Positions 28,973-39,851 of a DNA stretch of 46,471 nt are shown in pieces. Under the pieces are notes generated by a model. It was given only the letters and a program-made list of their open reading frames with translations. It had not been told where the DNA came from and ran no database searches. A program made the translations under genes and the position numbers. The stretch's first letter is position 1, and every line of letters begins with the position of its first letter. Origin of the DNA: Candidatus Competibacteraceae bacterium (GTDB lineage Bacteria; Pseudomonadota; Gammaproteobacteria; Competibacterales; Competibacteraceae); assembly GCA_007695245.1 (NCBI GenBank), contig REEE01000234.1:1-46471 (forward strand). Direction: 5' to 3'.

Positions 28973-31900
28973 TTACTGTTGGCCGCAATACCAGTAAGTC
29001 GGGTAGTCCGGGTTCAACGGTTCGATAATGAGATTGGCGCCCCGCAATTTTCCAATCTGTCGCGCCACCTCGTTGTCGAAAGGGAAGTCAGGTCGCGTCC
29101 CGGACGCCGTTCCCCAGTAGCCGAACCCTTGATCCAAACGGACCAGCCAATATTCGCCGTTGCTCCAGGCCAATGCGAGTTCCCGAGCATGGGGCAACTC
29201 GCGGGAAGTCGCCTCATGCCACGCGAATGCCGGCCAGCTTTCCTGGAACCACTGCTCGACCACCTGCCGGCGGTCGTTGCCGTCCCGCCAGTCATGGAAT
29301 ATCCGTCGGGGTTGTTCGGTTCCCGGGCGCTCCAGTTTGGCGGTTTCTATCCGCACTTCGGTCCTCGGTGTCAAACCGCCGGAAGTGCGGGTCAATCCCT
29401 GTAAAAACCCATGAAGCAGCAGCAGGGCAAGCGGCGAGCGCAAGTAGCGGTCGGTGTAGCACACGGACTTCAGTGGCGTGGCGGTATGCAGATGCTCGGC
29501 CATGCCGGGTGCCAGATGCTCCAGCAATGTCCAGGCCCGTTCGCCAAAGGTCGCCGATGGACCATCGAGTTCGTGAGTAATGGACAGGGCGATCAAGCCC
29601 GGTGCAACTTGGTGCAGGTCGGATGGGGCGAGTCGTTGCCATGGATCGGGCAAGGGTGTCAGGGGTTCGGGTTCGGTTACGCGCACGAAGGGACCGCCAT
29701 ATTCCCCGCCACCCCAGCCGGGTCGAGGAATGAGCGCGGCAGGTTCACGCGCTGCCCAACGCACCCGTCGATCCGTGCTCCCCAGCTCCAGAATCAGCGG
29801 CAAATTCGAGGTTACCACCGGATTCGCATCGAGAATCCGATACAGATCGGCGCCGGTGTAAGCGGCCAGCGCCGCCAGTTCATCGCGCTGGCTGGCGCTC
29901 AGCGCTTCCAAAGTGGCTGTCGAAGCCATCAGGCACATGTGGGTTCCGGCTTGCTTCCATCGCGCCAGTTCGTCGCGCAAACGCCAGGCCAGCGGTTCCC
30001 AATCCTGCGCCTCGCCGCCCAGATAAACACGCAATTCGGTTGCGTTCAACGTCTGCCCTGCGCGGTTCAGCGCCAAGACCAGCGGCTCCATTTCCAGTTG
30101 GCTGTTGGCTCCGAAGGCCCGTAGCTCTTCTGGTAATTCCAGCGCAGCCAGGAAATCAGCGGTCAGCAGATCCATGGCGTCGCGGCGATTGAGATGCTCC
30201 CGGTGATGTTGGGTGTCATGGGTCAGCAGGCAACTTTGACAGGCGGCGTCACAGTCGCGTGGACATTCCAGCGCTTGGCGGGCTTGCCGCAGCAACTCGG
30301 GGAGCCGAGCGGCGATCTGGCTGACATAGCCCGCGCCGCCGGTCGCCGTATCATAGAGGTAGAGGGAGTAGGCCGCTTGATCGTCGGTATCTCGCCGCTG
30401 TTCGGCCGCCGACACGCCGACTTCAGCTTCCTCAATGCCCAGATGCAGGCATAAGGCGCGGCGTAGGGCTACGGCGAGGGTGTAAGCCGTGGTCTGGTCA
30501 ATAGGCTTGCCTGTGAGATCGGACGGTTGCAATTCAAAGACTTCAGTGTATGTCACTACCCCCAACCGCACTCCGCGTTGGATCGCCCAACTGGCTTCTT
30601 GATTGCCGGGACAGATTTGCTCCCGGTCGTTGAGGCGCCCGCCACGCAGGCGTTTGTGAGTCAATGGTTTTTGCCTTTCAACGTTCTCGGCAAACGTCGA
30701 GGGTAGCCGTCCTTCGGGGAGCGTTGAGTCGGGTAGCATTGAGTCAGCCCGCCCGCAACGCAGACACAGCGCATAGCCTTTACCATGGAGTCCGTCGCTG
30801 TAGTGGAACAGAGACCCTTGGACAGTCGTCCGGTAGCGCCCCAAAACCGTTTTTGGCAACGGCATCCAATCCACGCCATCCAGCGAGATGAGCGGATTGC
30901 GTACCGGGATGTACTGCGGCAGGGTGATGTCGTTGTGAGGCTTGTCGCGAAGATCGACGGCAAAGCCGGCCGGTTGGATGAAGCGATAGCGATTGAAACT
31001 GCTGAGACCAACCGCACCACAACTTGGACAACGCTCGGGCTTAGTGATCCGGGTACCATTGTGGCCGCACTTTCGGCAGCGCCAGACCCAGCGCAAATTC
31101 TGGATTTCCGGCTCTGCTTCAATCTCAGCGGGGATTTGCCAGTTTAGCGTTACACCGCCGCTGTGATAAACCCGCCCGTCCAGCACGGTATCCGTGCCGG
31201 GCGCATAGTCGCGGATCGCGATAGAGAGATGGCGGCTCGGATAGCCGGCCCGACGTGAACGGTTATCCTCGCGCTCGTTGCCGCTGTTTTTCTTCTTCCC
31301 AGCCAAGTCTTCCATCGTCGTGGTGACGAACGGCACGACATCAGTGGGAAAACCGTAGCCGGGCAAAAAACCCAAATTGGCCAGTTCACTCAGTAGATAT
31401 TCACCGCGCAGTCGCTGCAACTGAATCGCAACGGCCTGTTCGGGCTTGCTGTTGCCCTCGCGGGTCGCAACGATCTTCTGCTGATCCAGCAGGGCGTCCA
31501 GCTCGCGCCGCCAGCGTTCGGCAACCCGGCGCATGGCTTGCGCGGTGCGGGCCAGCAGGTAGGCGGCGGACCGGCCCGCCAACACGGTGCGATGGGTCAG
31601 GGCGGCCAACCCCTCGGCCATCAGTCCGATGGATTGCTCATCCTCGCACCAAGCGGCGAAGCGATCGCCGGGCGCCGAAGTTTCCGCATCGTTGGATTCA
31701 AGGAACCAGCCGGTGTGCAGGCGGCGAATATCGGGCGCACGGTCGCGCAAAAAAGCAGCCAGCGCCAAGGCGTTGAGGTGGCGTTGCACGATGGGTTCGC
31801 TTTGCAGGGCGACGCGCGGCAGACCGAGCCGGCTGACGAACGGCCAGAGCGGGTTTTGGAACACGGCTTCGCCTTGGGGCGTGGCCTTGCAAAGCGTGAA

Positions 31901-34900
31901 ACTAAGGGCGGCGGTTTCGCCCCGGCGTCCGGCCCGCCCGGCCCGTTGCAGGAAGTTGGCCGGGTGCGGTGGGACATTGTTCATGGCGACGGCGGTCAAG
32001 CCGCCGATGTCCACCCCCATTTCCATCGTGGTGGAACAGCTTAACAGGTTGATCTGACCCGCCTTGAATGCGGTTTCACGGCGGGTCAGATTTGCGCCGG
32101 CAATTTGCGCCGAGTGCTCCATGACGCGAATGTAGCGGCGATGTCGGGCCAGTCGGTCACTGAGGTCGGGCCAGGCGCCCAATGCCCGTAATGCGCGGAC
32201 CTGTGGATCGGATTCCAGCCAGTGATCAGCTTCTCCAGGATCGCGGCCCAGCCAGAACGGATGCGGAACGCGAGGCATTTCGACCCGGTGGCATTGCGTC
32301 AGGGCGTCGGGTGCGGGTAGTGCCGGTAGATAGGGCGTGGTCTCGCGGAACACGACGGGCAGCAGGCGGCGGGTCATCGGGCAGAACCAGGCTTCGCGTA
32401 CCTCGGTCAGCACAGCCTGCTCTTCCAGTTCCAATTGAAAACCGTTTTCGGTTTGGGAGAGCAAGGGGCGGATGCCATCCCAGAGGGCGATGAGCATTTC
32501 CTCCAATTGGCCGCGCTGCTCCGCATCGTCGATATCCAGGCGGAACACATGACCGAGCAGGCGGATCAAGCGATTGCGCTTGGCCCAGCGGGAATAGGCT
32601 GAAGGCCAAGTGCGTTGGATCTTCCGATTGGCGACTGACGCGCCGGGTGTCAGCAGAAAATTAGGCCAGCCGGGATAACCAAGCCAACGAGTCACATCCG
32701 GCGGTGCCTGGACGGTCGGTTTTCCGCTGCGCAGAAAGTAATCGACTGCGACTTGCAACAATGCCCGCCACTCTTCCGGTTTGACGCCGCGCTGCTTCAT
32801 CACCGCCGGCGGGTCAGCCTTTTCCAAAGCCGGATAGCACAATTGCGCCAGTCCCAAGCCCTCCAGTGAAAACTGCCGTCTGGGGCGCAGGAAGAATTCT
32901 CGTAACAGGCAGAGCTTGACCAATAAACGGTCAGATAACAGGCCGAAGGTCAGTTCCTTGAGCGCCGGCAACAACCAGCGATGGAAGTCGTCGGCACCGA
33001 GTAACTTGTTCTCTGCTGCTTCCCACGTCAGGCGGCCCAGCGGCGGCGTTTCCAGTTTCGTCAGTTCCTGGCGCTTTTGTTCCAACAAACCGCGCAAAGC
33101 CGGGTTAGCGGGAGCTAGCGGCTCCAATGCCTTGATTTCCGATTGAATCTTTTTGACTTGTGCGGAGTCGGCAGGCTGGGCGCTGGCAATCAGGGAGTGG
33201 TAAAGCAAACTTCGCACATAATCGCGTTCGCTTTCCTGTTGCAACTTGGCGGCGAAACGGGCGGTGCCTTGGCGGCTGTCGGTAAAAGTGATCAGTCGTC
33301 GGCCATCGAGCGGTCGGGGTTCCTGTCCATCAGTCAGCGTTGGCATGGCTTCAAGCAACGTCGGGATGGCGACGCCCAGCAGAAACGGCGCTCCAACCCG
33401 CACCGGTCGGAACAGCGCTCGCTCGCGCTCTCGATCCCCGCAAACCGCGCATTCCAAACCCTTCTCACCAGGGAACCGCAAATGCACGGGAATGCCGGTC
33501 AGCCCTGACGAGTCGAGTCGCCCGTCCGTAGCCAGGATCCAATTTCGCTGCGTGGCGTGATCGACTCGGGTCAACAGTCGCGGTTGTTGCATCGTTGGCG
33601 CGCTGGGCGACGTGGCACTTTCCTCACCCTCGTCGTCGGTTATGGGTTCCAGTTCCTGCTGAAACTCGTCCTCGTTCAGATCGTACTCACGTGGAACCAG
33701 CCAGTCGTGACCATTCTTATGCTTTTCAGCGGCGGCCAGATATTCAGCTCCGCATTCCCCGCACTGCACCAATTCAAAAACCGGAGTTCCGCAATGCCGG
33801 CAATGCTCGCGCCGCTCCAGAAACACCGCGCCGAACGGCCAGGCCGGTTGATCCAGCGCCGTGTTGATTCGCCCCGAACACGCGCTGTTGGCGCAGGCCC
33901 ACAAACCGCTGACGGTGCGCTGGAACAGATGGCCGCGCAACGGCAGGAAGGGTTCATTCTGAGCGTTGACCGCCTGGGTGCAGAGATCGAGCCATTGCAA
34001 AGTCTCCCTGCGGGCAGAGGCATCCTGGCGATTCAGGAGCGTTTGGGCCAGTTCGCTCAACCGGCTGGCTCGCTCCACCAGCCGGGCGCGCAACTCGCGC
34101 ATCCGCCCGTTGCCCGCCAAGGCGATGAAGCGTTCCTGTGATGATCGTGTGCGCAGCGTTTCCAGATCAGGACAAGGCAACTTGCCGTTAAGCAACGCTT
34201 CCGGCAACGCGGGAATTTCCCGGTGGCCTTCGATGACCCGGACCCGATCCACCGATACACCGGCCACGTCCGCGAGAAATTCGGCCAATTGCCGGCGGGC
34301 GGTTTCGCTGGCTTCACCGAGCGTGGCCGAGGTGGCGATGAAACGCACTTCTCCGGGGCGACAACCGAACGTATGCAGAACCCGCCGCAGCAACAGGGTC
34401 AGTTCCGCCGCCTGCGAACCAACGTAGGTGTGCGCTTCGTCAATCACGATCCAGCGTAACAGTCCCTGCGACTGTTCGATAATCGGTCGGTCCTCATTGC
34501 GCACCAGCAGGTACTCCAGCATGGTCGCATTGGTGACCAGCAACGGCGACGGATTCGCGCGCAACGTCCGGCGGTCGGCTACTTCACATTGCCAGTCGCT
34601 TTTGGCCTGCTCCGGCGTGTCACCGTTGTAGAGACAGAAGCGGATACCGCCGTTGAAGGGTTCCGACCAGGCGACCAGCCGATCCTTCTGGCTCTTGATC
34701 AGCGCATTGAGCGGATAGAGAAACAGCGCCCTGACTCCGGTCAGCGGTGCGTTCTGGCGCTGTTCGAGTTCCACCGCCAGATCGTTGAGAATCGGGATCA
34801 GGAAGCATTCGGTTTTACCGGAACCGGTGCCGCTGGTGACCAGAATCGAGCGCGGCGGCTGACTTTGAATCAGGGTTTGCCAGGCTTCTAGTTGATGACG

Positions 34901-35221
34901 GTAGGGCCGTCGCCGGGCGGGAAAGCTGTAATCCTCGCTCAACCCCTTTTTTTGCGGTTCGCGCAAGGCCCGAATCAGATCGGGATGCAGCAGTTTCCCT
35001 TCCAGGCCGCCCAAGGTTCGTTCCGCCGGTTGCCAGCCGAAGCTGGCCTCGAAAACCGGATCGGCCAGAAATGCGCCCGGTGTTCCCGCCTCCCGATCAA
35101 ACAGGGTGCGCAGGTACTCGCGCAGGGCATCGTTGCGGAAACCGCACAAACCCAGCACAGCGCGAGTGGCGCGGCGGCCCAGTTGCTCGACCAGCGTGTC
35201 GTAAAATTGCGTGCGTTCCAT
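28973..35221 (-). CDS. druE: DruE-like giant helicase with DUF1998 (Druantia type III)
   Basis: A 2082-residue superfamily 2 helicase. The N-terminal ATPase has Walker [12 protein letters not shown] (about 128-138), motif [10 protein letters not shown] (259-266) and TSATLG (297-302); motif VI reads [11 protein letters not shown]. Three cysteine clusters suggest zinc sites: CANSAC...CRHCG...[13 protein letters not shown]...CPSCG, and the DUF1998-type [17 protein letters not shown] followed by an HH pair. Large helicases of this kind are the hallmark of Druantia anti-phage systems (DruE); combined with the ~1100-residue gene just upstream, the layout is that of type III (druH-druE). DISARM DrmA/DrmB is less likely because helicase and DUF1998 are fused and no methylase is present. 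The start follows druH by 3 bases. Confidence 0.8.
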   Translation of the reverse strand: MERTQFYDTLVEQLGRRATRAVLGLCGFRNDALREYLRTLFDREAGTPGAFLADPVFEASFGWQPAERTLGGLEGKLLHPDLIRALREPQKKGLSEDYSFPARRRPYRHQLEAWQTLIQSQPPRSILVTSGTGSGKTECFLIPILNDLAVELEQRQNAPLTGVRALFLYPLNALIKSQKDRLVAWSEPFNGGIRFCLYNGDTPEQAKSDWQCEVADRRTLRANPSPLLVTNATMLEYLLVRNEDRPIIEQSQGLLRWIVIDEAHTYVGSQAAELTLLLRRVLHTFGCRPGEVRFIATSATLGEASETARRQLAEFLADVAGVSVDRVRVIEGHREIPALPEALLNGKLPCPDLETLRTRSSQERFIALAGNGRMRELRARLVERASRLSELAQTLLNRQDASARRETLQWLDLCTQAVNAQNEPFLPLRGHLFQRTVSGLWACANSACSGRINTALDQPAWPFGAVFLERREHCRHCGTPVFELVQCGECGAEYLAAAEKHKNGHDWLVPREYDLNEDEFQQELEPITDDEGEESATSPSAPTMQQPRLLTRVDHATQRNWILATDGRLDSSGLTGIPVHLRFPGEKGLECAVCGDRERERALFRPVRVGAPFLLGVAIPTLLEAMPTLTDGQEPRPLDGRRLITFTDSRQGTARFAAKLQQESERDYVRSLLYHSLIASAQPADSAQVKKIQSEIKALEPLAPANPALRGLLEQKRQELTKLETPPLGRLTWEAAENKLLGADDFHRWLLPALKELTFGLLSDRLLVKLCLLREFFLRPRRQFSLEGLGLAQLCYPALEKADPPAVMKQRGVKPEEWRALLQVAVDYFLRSGKPTVQAPPDVTRWLGYPGWPNFLLTPGASVANRKIQRTWPSAYSRWAKRNRLIRLLGHVFRLDIDDAEQRGQLEEMLIALWDGIRPLLSQTENGFQLELEEQAVLTEVREAWFCPMTRRLLPVVFRETTPYLPALPAPDALTQCHRVEMPRVPHPFWLGRDPGEADHWLESDPQVRALRALGAWPDLSDRLARHRRYIRVMEHSAQIAGANLTRRETAFKAGQINLLSCSTTMEMGVDIGGLTAVAMNNVPPHPANFLQRAGRAGRRGETAALSFTLCKATPQGEAVFQNPLWPFVSRLGLPRVALQSEPIVQRHLNALALAAFLRDRAPDIRRLHTGWFLESNDAETSAPGDRFAAWCEDEQSIGLMAEGLAALTHRTVLAGRSAAYLLARTAQAMRRVAERWRRELDALLDQQKIVATREGNSKPEQAVAIQLQRLRGEYLLSELANLGFLPGYGFPTDVVPFVTTTMEDLAGKKKNSGNEREDNRSRRAGYPSRHLSIAIRDYAPGTDTVLDGRVYHSGGVTLNWQIPAEIEAEPEIQNLRWVWRCRKCGHNGTRITKPERCPSCGAVGLSSFNRYRFIQPAGFAVDLRDKPHNDITLPQYIPVRNPLISLDGVDWMPLPKTVLGRYRTTVQGSLFHYSDGLHGKGYALCLRCGRADSMLPDSTLPEGRLPSTFAENVERQKPLTHKRLRGGRLNDREQICPGNQEASWAIQRGVRLGVVTYTEVFELQPSDLTGKPIDQTTAYTLAVALRRALCLHLGIEEAEVGVSAAEQRRDTDDQAAYSLYLYDTATGGAGYVSQIAARLPELLRQARQALECPRDCDAACQSCLLTHDTQHHREHLNRRDAMDLLTADFLAALELPEELRAFGANSQLEMEPLVLALNRAGQTLNATELRVYLGGEAQDWEPLAWRLRDELARWKQAGTHMCLMASTATLEALSASQRDELAALAAYTGADLYRILDANPVVTSNLPLILELGSTDRRVRWAAREPAALIPRPGWGGGEYGGPFVRVTEPEPLTPLPDPWQRLAPSDLHQVAPGLIALSITHELDGPSATFGERAWTLLEHLAPGMAEHLHTATPLKSVCYTDRYLRSPLALLLLHGFLQGLTRTSGGLTPRTEVRIETAKLERPGTEQPRRIFHDWRDGNDRRQVVEQWFQESWPAFAWHEATSRELPHARELALAWSNGEYWLVRLDQGFGYWGTASGTRPDFPFDNEVARQIGKLRGANLIIEPLNPDYPTYWYCGQQ

Positions 35222-35224
35222 GGT

Positions 35225-38200
35225 TCAGGCTTCCAGCGGTCGTTGCGCAAGGCCCAGGGTCAATGCGATGGCGTAGACACTATCAAACCACTCCCGGTCA
35301 AAAGCGCGCAGCAGGCGCAGCTCGTAGATCAATCGCTCGCTGGGAGCGATACCGTTCAGGCTCAGATGCGCGGTGACGAAGGGCGCGCACCGCACTGGCT
35401 GGTAAAAGGGATCGAGATGGACGTAACGGTATTCTGGAGCGATGTCCTGTTGCCGACTCATTATTTCGAAGCTTTCTGGCCATTTTTCGCCGGATACATG
35501 CCGTCCCTGAAGTTCCTGCTCCATCAATACAATCTGCTGTTCCAAACATGACGGATAGCAGCGCGCCATACTCAGTTCGCTGCCTTTCAGCGGCTGTTCG
35601 GGAAATAACAATTCCTGAAGCCAGTCGCACAACGGTCGCCAATAAGCGCGGCGGTTGGTGGCACGTTTCCGAAAATTTTGAAACCAGCCAAAAACCATCT
35701 CCGCGCCCCCCTCCATTTCGGCCAATGTAGCCTGAAGTCCTCCGAAATAGGCGGTTGCCGCCTCCCGCCAGTCGTTGACCGCCAGCAAAATCCATAAAAA
35801 TGGCATTTGCCGGGAGAGCGACCAAACCGGATCAAAGGTTTCATCATCGGCCTTGAATACGGCGAGCGCCAACGTGCGCGGATGCGTCGGTAACCGGCGC
35901 AACATATCCAGCGAGCTGGGCGGAAATTCACTCGCTAATCGCACGTAGTCGAACAATAACAGCCAGTCGGGATGATCGGGATTTTGTCCCAATGCTTCGA
36001 GCACGGCGTTTAGCCGTTGGTCCCGTTGTTCGGGATCGGATTCCCGGATCGCCCCAGCCAGTACCCCATACTCATCTTCAGTAGGCGTGTCGTTGGTGGT
36101 GACGACCCACAGCAGTGGGCGAAACCGCGTCCAATCGCCATCTCGTCCCACCACCCACCAAGGGCCAGGATCGAGATCAGGGGGCACTTCCCAACAAGCC
36201 GTCTGGTTCGGGCTGGCCTGCGGGACGACAGGTGGATCTGCGGGCGCCCAGAGCCGAATCATCTGCAACTGGACGCGCGTCTTCCATGCTGGGCCAAGGC
36301 GGGCCAGGGACTCTTCGGGAATGCATACCAAGCCTGCCGCGCGGTTTGGTTCGATCACCACATCAAACCGGGACACTCGTATTCTTGCGAGCCGTTCCCC
36401 TTGAGTGGTCTCGACGATCAACCGCACTTGAGCATCCAAATCGCGGCTGCTGGCCAACAGGGAAACGATACGATCCTGCCAGGGAAGCAGCGAAGCTTCG
36501 AGGCGCTCTTGTTCGAGGGGTGGCAGCCTTTCGTGAAATCTCTGGCGAAATTGCCCCGTGCTTTCATTTCCGCGAGCAATCAATTCGCCTTCCAGCCAGA
36601 ATTGACAGCTACTGGCCGGATCCTGAACAAACAGGCGCAGACCGCCCAGTCGATCCATGGGGATCCAATCATCGTTGGGTAACGGCTGTCCTGCCAGTTG
36701 AAAAAACGCGCCTCGCTGGGGGTAGGGAAGAACCAACGCAATCGGTTGTGATTCAAGCCAATTCAGCAACAGGGTCAGCGGCGGCGGTAAGACGCCCGGC
36801 AAGGACGGGCATACGATTCGCGCCCGATCCTCGGCAAGGCTGACAGAGACGCCAGAGGGACTATCCGGGCCAATCCGCACTTCGGCACCCGCCAGTTCGG
36901 TCAATCGCACGACGCCGGCCTGATTTCCAGTGCCGATATCGGTCTCGATGCAAAAATTGCGCGGCGCTACATCAACTTTTCGCCGGCAACGCTCCGCGCC
37001 GATGGCGTCGATCAGTCGCAACCAGATTTGCCCGTGCCCCGCTTCGTGGATTTCCCGCCAAGGCGCGCTGTCGCCGACCGGCCGCCATTGAATGCGCCCG
37101 GCTGTAGGTTGCCGCCGCCCTTCCCGGTCCAGCGTCTGGATCTGCGGCAGGCCGCAATACAGCAGACGTTGCTGGAGCGCTGGTGCGACCTCATGACCGA
37201 TAACGACAAAAGTTTCCTCGGACTCACTCTCGGCCCGGCAGACGATTCGGTAGCGATCCTGTTGCAAGGTCAGCAGTTCAATCTCACCGCTGACCCGGTA
37301 CACCACTCGATTGAGTTCGGCGATGGTTCCCAAGTCTTCGCAAACGCCCGCCACCTCTCGCGGAATGAGTTCCGGCGCGGCCAACACCCAAGCCTGTTCC
37401 AACCGGGTGCGGGCTGAACCTTCAGTCAACCATTCCCTTTCTCCCCCTGTCCCCCGCTCGACGAATACCCAGGGAGAATCGCCCCAGGGTTCGCTATCCC
37501 GCACCATCAGGCGGTATTCCTGTTGGCCGTCGTGCAGGATCAACCGGTGAGGTTGCCCGACTGCCGCGCCGGTGAGTACTACCCCGTCATGCCGCAACCA
37601 TTCCCGACGGTACACGGCGGATTTGCCCTCGCCTTGGACCCGTGTCAGCCAGGCCATGACCTCGGTGCCGGCGGGCGTGCGCAGCAGCAGGTGCCAGCGG
37701 GGGCGATCCGCTGCCGAAAAGCCGGTCCATTCGGCGATCTGTTCGCCGGTCGGACGTTCCGGCAATTCCAGATAACTTTCCACTCGCCAGCCTGTGGTGG
37801 TTTCGCGGAGTCGTCCTCGCCAGCGCAGGCGGGCGCTGGACTCGCGGTTCAGTTCCCCCAAGCGCCGCACCAGGCCCGTCAAGAGCGTCTCGGCGACCTG
37901 ATCTTCCAGTCGCAACGGCAAATCGCGCCGCCAATCAGGCACTTTTTGATCGAGGGTCGCAATGGGATCAGTAGACTCTCCGATCCGGGATTGCAGTTCG
38001 CCAATTTTGGCAATGAGTGTGGCGGCGAGGTGAAATACCGGCTCATGGCGCAAGCTGCGGGGCAAACGGTGAGCCTGCTGCCGGGCGATGGTCTCGGCGA
38101 CGGTAATGCCGCCTTGACCCGCCCGGTAATAATTGTCGAGAAGGTTACGGAAGAACTGGGTCAGATACGCGTTCTCCCTTTGCAACAACCGCAGTGGCAG

Positions 38201-38587
38201 ACCCCCTTCGCAGGCGATGGTCACCAAAAACCGCCGACTGCCGTCCTTGCCTCGCAACAGGGAGCATCCCCACCACTTCAGGCCCTTCACCACCCACTCG
38301 GCGATCTGTTGCTGGGGTGGTGTTTCCAACCCAAGTGGTCTGAAGATCGTTTCCCAAGCCCAGGGACCTTCGGCATGTTCCCGGCGGAAGGTCTCGGCGG
38401 CGTACAGACAGAAGATCGGAGCAAAGCGCGAGGCCAGCTTGCCCTGTGAGTCCCAAAGGAATATCTGATGGAAGTGGTCCCGCAAATTTACGTAGGTGAC
38501 ATCCCTCATTTTGTACGCATACAACGGACGGCCGTCCGGCTCGGTCTGGCGAGTGTGAGCAAAGAGAAATTTTGTTAGCCAGTTCAT
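35225..38587 (-). CDS. druH: DruH-like protein (Druantia type III)
   Basis: An 1120-residue protein without a domain I can name. It begins MNWLTKFLFAHTRQTEPDGR and is rich in tryptophan, with beta-like segments in the middle (about 230-800) and a helical C-terminal part (about 870-1120, with RRLPTHPRTLALAVFKAD and MPFLWILLAVNDWREAATAYF). No signal peptide or membrane helix is evident. Identification rests on position and size: it lies 3 bases upstream of a DruE-like helicase, as DruH does in type III Druantia. Its biochemical role in defence is not established. The druH promoter should lie in 38588-38784, shared with the divergent antitoxin gene. Confidence 0.7.
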   Translation of the reverse strand: MNWLTKFLFAHTRQTEPDGRPLYAYKMRDVTYVNLRDHFHQIFLWDSQGKLASRFAPIFCLYAAETFRREHAEGPWAWETIFRPLGLETPPQQQIAEWVVKGLKWWGCSLLRGKDGSRRFLVTIACEGGLPLRLLQRENAYLTQFFRNLLDNYYRAGQGGITVAETIARQQAHRLPRSLRHEPVFHLAATLIAKIGELQSRIGESTDPIATLDQKVPDWRRDLPLRLEDQVAETLLTGLVRRLGELNRESSARLRWRGRLRETTTGWRVESYLELPERPTGEQIAEWTGFSAADRPRWHLLLRTPAGTEVMAWLTRVQGEGKSAVYRREWLRHDGVVLTGAAVGQPHRLILHDGQQEYRLMVRDSEPWGDSPWVFVERGTGGEREWLTEGSARTRLEQAWVLAAPELIPREVAGVCEDLGTIAELNRVVYRVSGEIELLTLQQDRYRIVCRAESESEETFVVIGHEVAPALQQRLLYCGLPQIQTLDREGRRQPTAGRIQWRPVGDSAPWREIHEAGHGQIWLRLIDAIGAERCRRKVDVAPRNFCIETDIGTGNQAGVVRLTELAGAEVRIGPDSPSGVSVSLAEDRARIVCPSLPGVLPPPLTLLLNWLESQPIALVLPYPQRGAFFQLAGQPLPNDDWIPMDRLGGLRLFVQDPASSCQFWLEGELIARGNESTGQFRQRFHERLPPLEQERLEASLLPWQDRIVSLLASSRDLDAQVRLIVETTQGERLARIRVSRFDVVIEPNRAAGLVCIPEESLARLGPAWKTRVQLQMIRLWAPADPPVVPQASPNQTACWEVPPDLDPGPWWVVGRDGDWTRFRPLLWVVTTNDTPTEDEYGVLAGAIRESDPEQRDQRLNAVLEALGQNPDHPDWLLLFDYVRLASEFPPSSLDMLRRLPTHPRTLALAVFKADDETFDPVWSLSRQMPFLWILLAVNDWREAATAYFGGLQATLAEMEGGAEMVFGWFQNFRKRATNRRAYWRPLCDWLQELLFPEQPLKGSELSMARCYPSCLEQQIVLMEQELQGRHVSGEKWPESFEIMSRQQDIAPEYRYVHLDPFYQPVRCAPFVTAHLSLNGIAPSERLIYELRLLRAFDREWFDSVYAIALTLGLAQRPLEA

Positions 38588-38748
38588 CGGTCTTTCTTCG
38601 CGGGTTGTCTTCTACGGATATGCACGAAGGATTTCTGATGGGGTAGGTGCTAAGTACCGAAATTGTTACTAACCCATTGTAGCTCATGAACGGGGCATCA
38701 AAAGACTGGTGAGTCCTCTTGATGATTCCACGAAGGCGACTACAGTAC

Positions 38749-38765
38749 TGTTGAAAATTTCAACA
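38749..38765. promoter_or_regulatory. Palindromic operator before the antitoxin gene
   Basis: TGTTGAAA-A-TTTCAACA is a perfect 17-base palindrome 20 bases before the antitoxin ATG. It is placed to bind the antitoxin dimer for autoregulation. The second, truncated antitoxin copy keeps only a decayed version (TGTTGAGATGACTAACA at 39771-39787). Confidence 0.6.
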
Positions 38766-38829
38766 ATACCGTGGAGAGTCGCCCATGGCTACCGTCAACT
38801 TTAGCGTCCCCGAAGCCGTCAAGCAGGCT
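38763..38829 (+). repeat. Direct repeat, copy 1 (antitoxin leader and first codons)
   Basis: This 67-base segment, starting ACAATACCGTGGAGA and running into CCATGGCTACCGTCAA, recurs at 39785-39851 in the same orientation with 11 mismatches by hand alignment. It covers the ribosome site and the first 15 codons of the antitoxin. Confidence 0.8.
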
Positions 38830-39018
38830 TTCAACGAAACTTTCAAGAATCAAAACAAGAGCGCCATCATCGCCGATCTGATGAGCGAAGCCGTCGAGCG
38901 CGCCCAACACCAGCAGCGGCATCGTGCGGCGATTGATCGCATTCTGGAACGGCGCAAGCACGCCCCATCCATGACCGATGAGGAATTGCGCGCGGCCCGC
39001 GAAGAAGGACGCTCGTGA
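38785..39018 (+). CDS. Antitoxin of a VapBC-type module
   Basis: A 77-residue protein. The N-terminus MATVNFSVPEAVKQAF fits a ribbon-helix-helix DNA-binding domain (beta strand, then helices with NKSAIIADLMSEAVERA). The rest is a charged, likely disordered toxin-binding tail ending SMTDEELRAAREEGRS. It is read after a GGAGAG ribosome site and a perfect palindrome. Its stop overlaps by GTGA a toxin reading frame that is broken after 11 codons, so the antitoxin is now an orphan. Confidence 0.8.
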   Translation: MATVNFSVPEAVKQAFNETFKNQNKSAIIADLMSEAVERAQHQQRHRAAIDRILERRKHAPSMTDEELRAAREEGRS

Positions 39019-39047
39019 TCCGCTGCGTGGTGGATGCCAGCGTGTTT
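39015..39047 (+). pseudogene. Remnant of PIN-domain (VapC) toxin
   Basis: GTG at 39015 overlaps the antitoxin stop and encodes MIRCVVDASVF, the usual first strand of a PIN ribonuclease with its first metal-binding Asp. Similarity stops there; the frame continues into sequence antisense to the second vapC. The toxin was evidently removed by a deletion or insertion at about 39048. Confidence 0.7.
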
Positions 39048-39084
39048 CCAGCGCCAGTGCGGCTAAGTTTCACAATCATCCTGA

Positions 39085-39477
39085 CTACTGGAGCAAACGC
39101 CCAGCCAGTTCCATATAATCCGCAAACTTGTCATCTACCGAAATCAGAGTGGCATCGTGCGCCAGCGCGGTAGCGATAATCAGCCGATCCTGGGGATCGC
39201 GATGGTGTTCGGGGAGGCGAACGGCGAGACGGGCGATACGCGGCGTGATCGGCAGCAGCATAATGCCTGAACCCTCCAGAGCTTTGTCGAACCATTCATC
39301 TTCGGGATCGGGCAATTCGATCCGGCCGTGGCGTGTCAGCCAGGCCACTTCAAAACAGGAAATAGCGGATACGCCCACCTGCTCCGTGCGGTCCAGGCGG
39401 GCGGTCCATGCAGGTTTGATGCGGTCCTGATCCTGGTTGATCCACCACAGCCAGATGTGGGTATCGAGGACGATCAT
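39085..39477 (-). CDS. vapC: VapC-type PIN ribonuclease toxin
   Basis: A 130-residue PIN-domain protein, complete. MIVLDTHIWLWWINQ carries the first catalytic Asp (D5); SAISCFEVAWL carries the conserved Glu; HRDPQDRLIIATALAHDATLISVDDKF carries the later acidic residues. VapC toxins cut tRNA or rRNA when the antitoxin is lost. Its ATG overlaps the antitoxin stop by 4 bases. It is inserted antisense between two copies of another antitoxin. Confidence 0.92.
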   Translation of the reverse strand: MIVLDTHIWLWWINQDQDRIKPAWTARLDRTEQVGVSAISCFEVAWLTRHGRIELPDPEDEWFDKALEGSGIMLLPITPRIARLAVRLPEHHRDPQDRLIIATALAHDATLISVDDKFADYMELAGRLLQ

Positions 39478-39692
39478 CGCGGTAAATCCCAGTCCGTTTC
39501 GGGAACGCTGTTGAGAGTATCGCCATGGATTTTGATTCGACCGGCGATGTCGGGATGAGGGCGGCGATGAACGGGCGCAGGGTCATCCACGGTCAGAACA
39601 ATGATTTCGACACGGTGATTGTTGAAACTGTCGGGCAGTTCGATCAGCACCCGCCGATCTTTGACTTGTTCGAATAAACGTTCTACTTGCAT
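39474..39692 (-). CDS. vapB: VapB-like antitoxin
   Basis: A 72-residue protein directly before vapC, overlapping it by ATGA, with a good AGGAG site 8 bases before the ATG. It begins MQVERLFEQVKDRRVLIELPDSFNNHRVEIIVL, a beta-rich SpoVT/AbrB-like or related DNA-binding start, with a loose C-terminal tail for toxin binding. Assignment is mainly by position; sequence similarity to a named VapB class is weak. Confidence 0.75.
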   Translation of the reverse strand: MQVERLFEQVKDRRVLIELPDSFNNHRVEIIVLTVDDPAPVHRRPHPDIAGRIKIHGDTLNSVPETDWDLPR

Positions 39693-39784
39693 GACAAGAC
39701 TCCTGTTCGGTTCGACGACCTGGATGTGGCGTCTGTTCCGCCGCGACGGACTCGAAGGCGTCTACAATGTTGTTGAGATGACTA

Positions 39785-39851
39785 ACAATACCGTGGAGAT
39801 TGGTCCATGGCTACCGTCAATTTCAGCATCCCCAAGGCGGTCGAGCAGGCG
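39785..39851 (+). repeat. Direct repeat, copy 2
   Basis: Second copy of the 67-base leader/start segment found at 38763-38829. Similarity ends abruptly at 39851 within the coding part. Confidence 0.8.

Noticed and set aside
28973-38587. DISARM (drmAB) as an identity for the large helicase locus
   Set aside because: In DISARM the helicase and DUF1998 proteins are separate and a methylase accompanies them; here they are fused and no methylase gene lies nearby.
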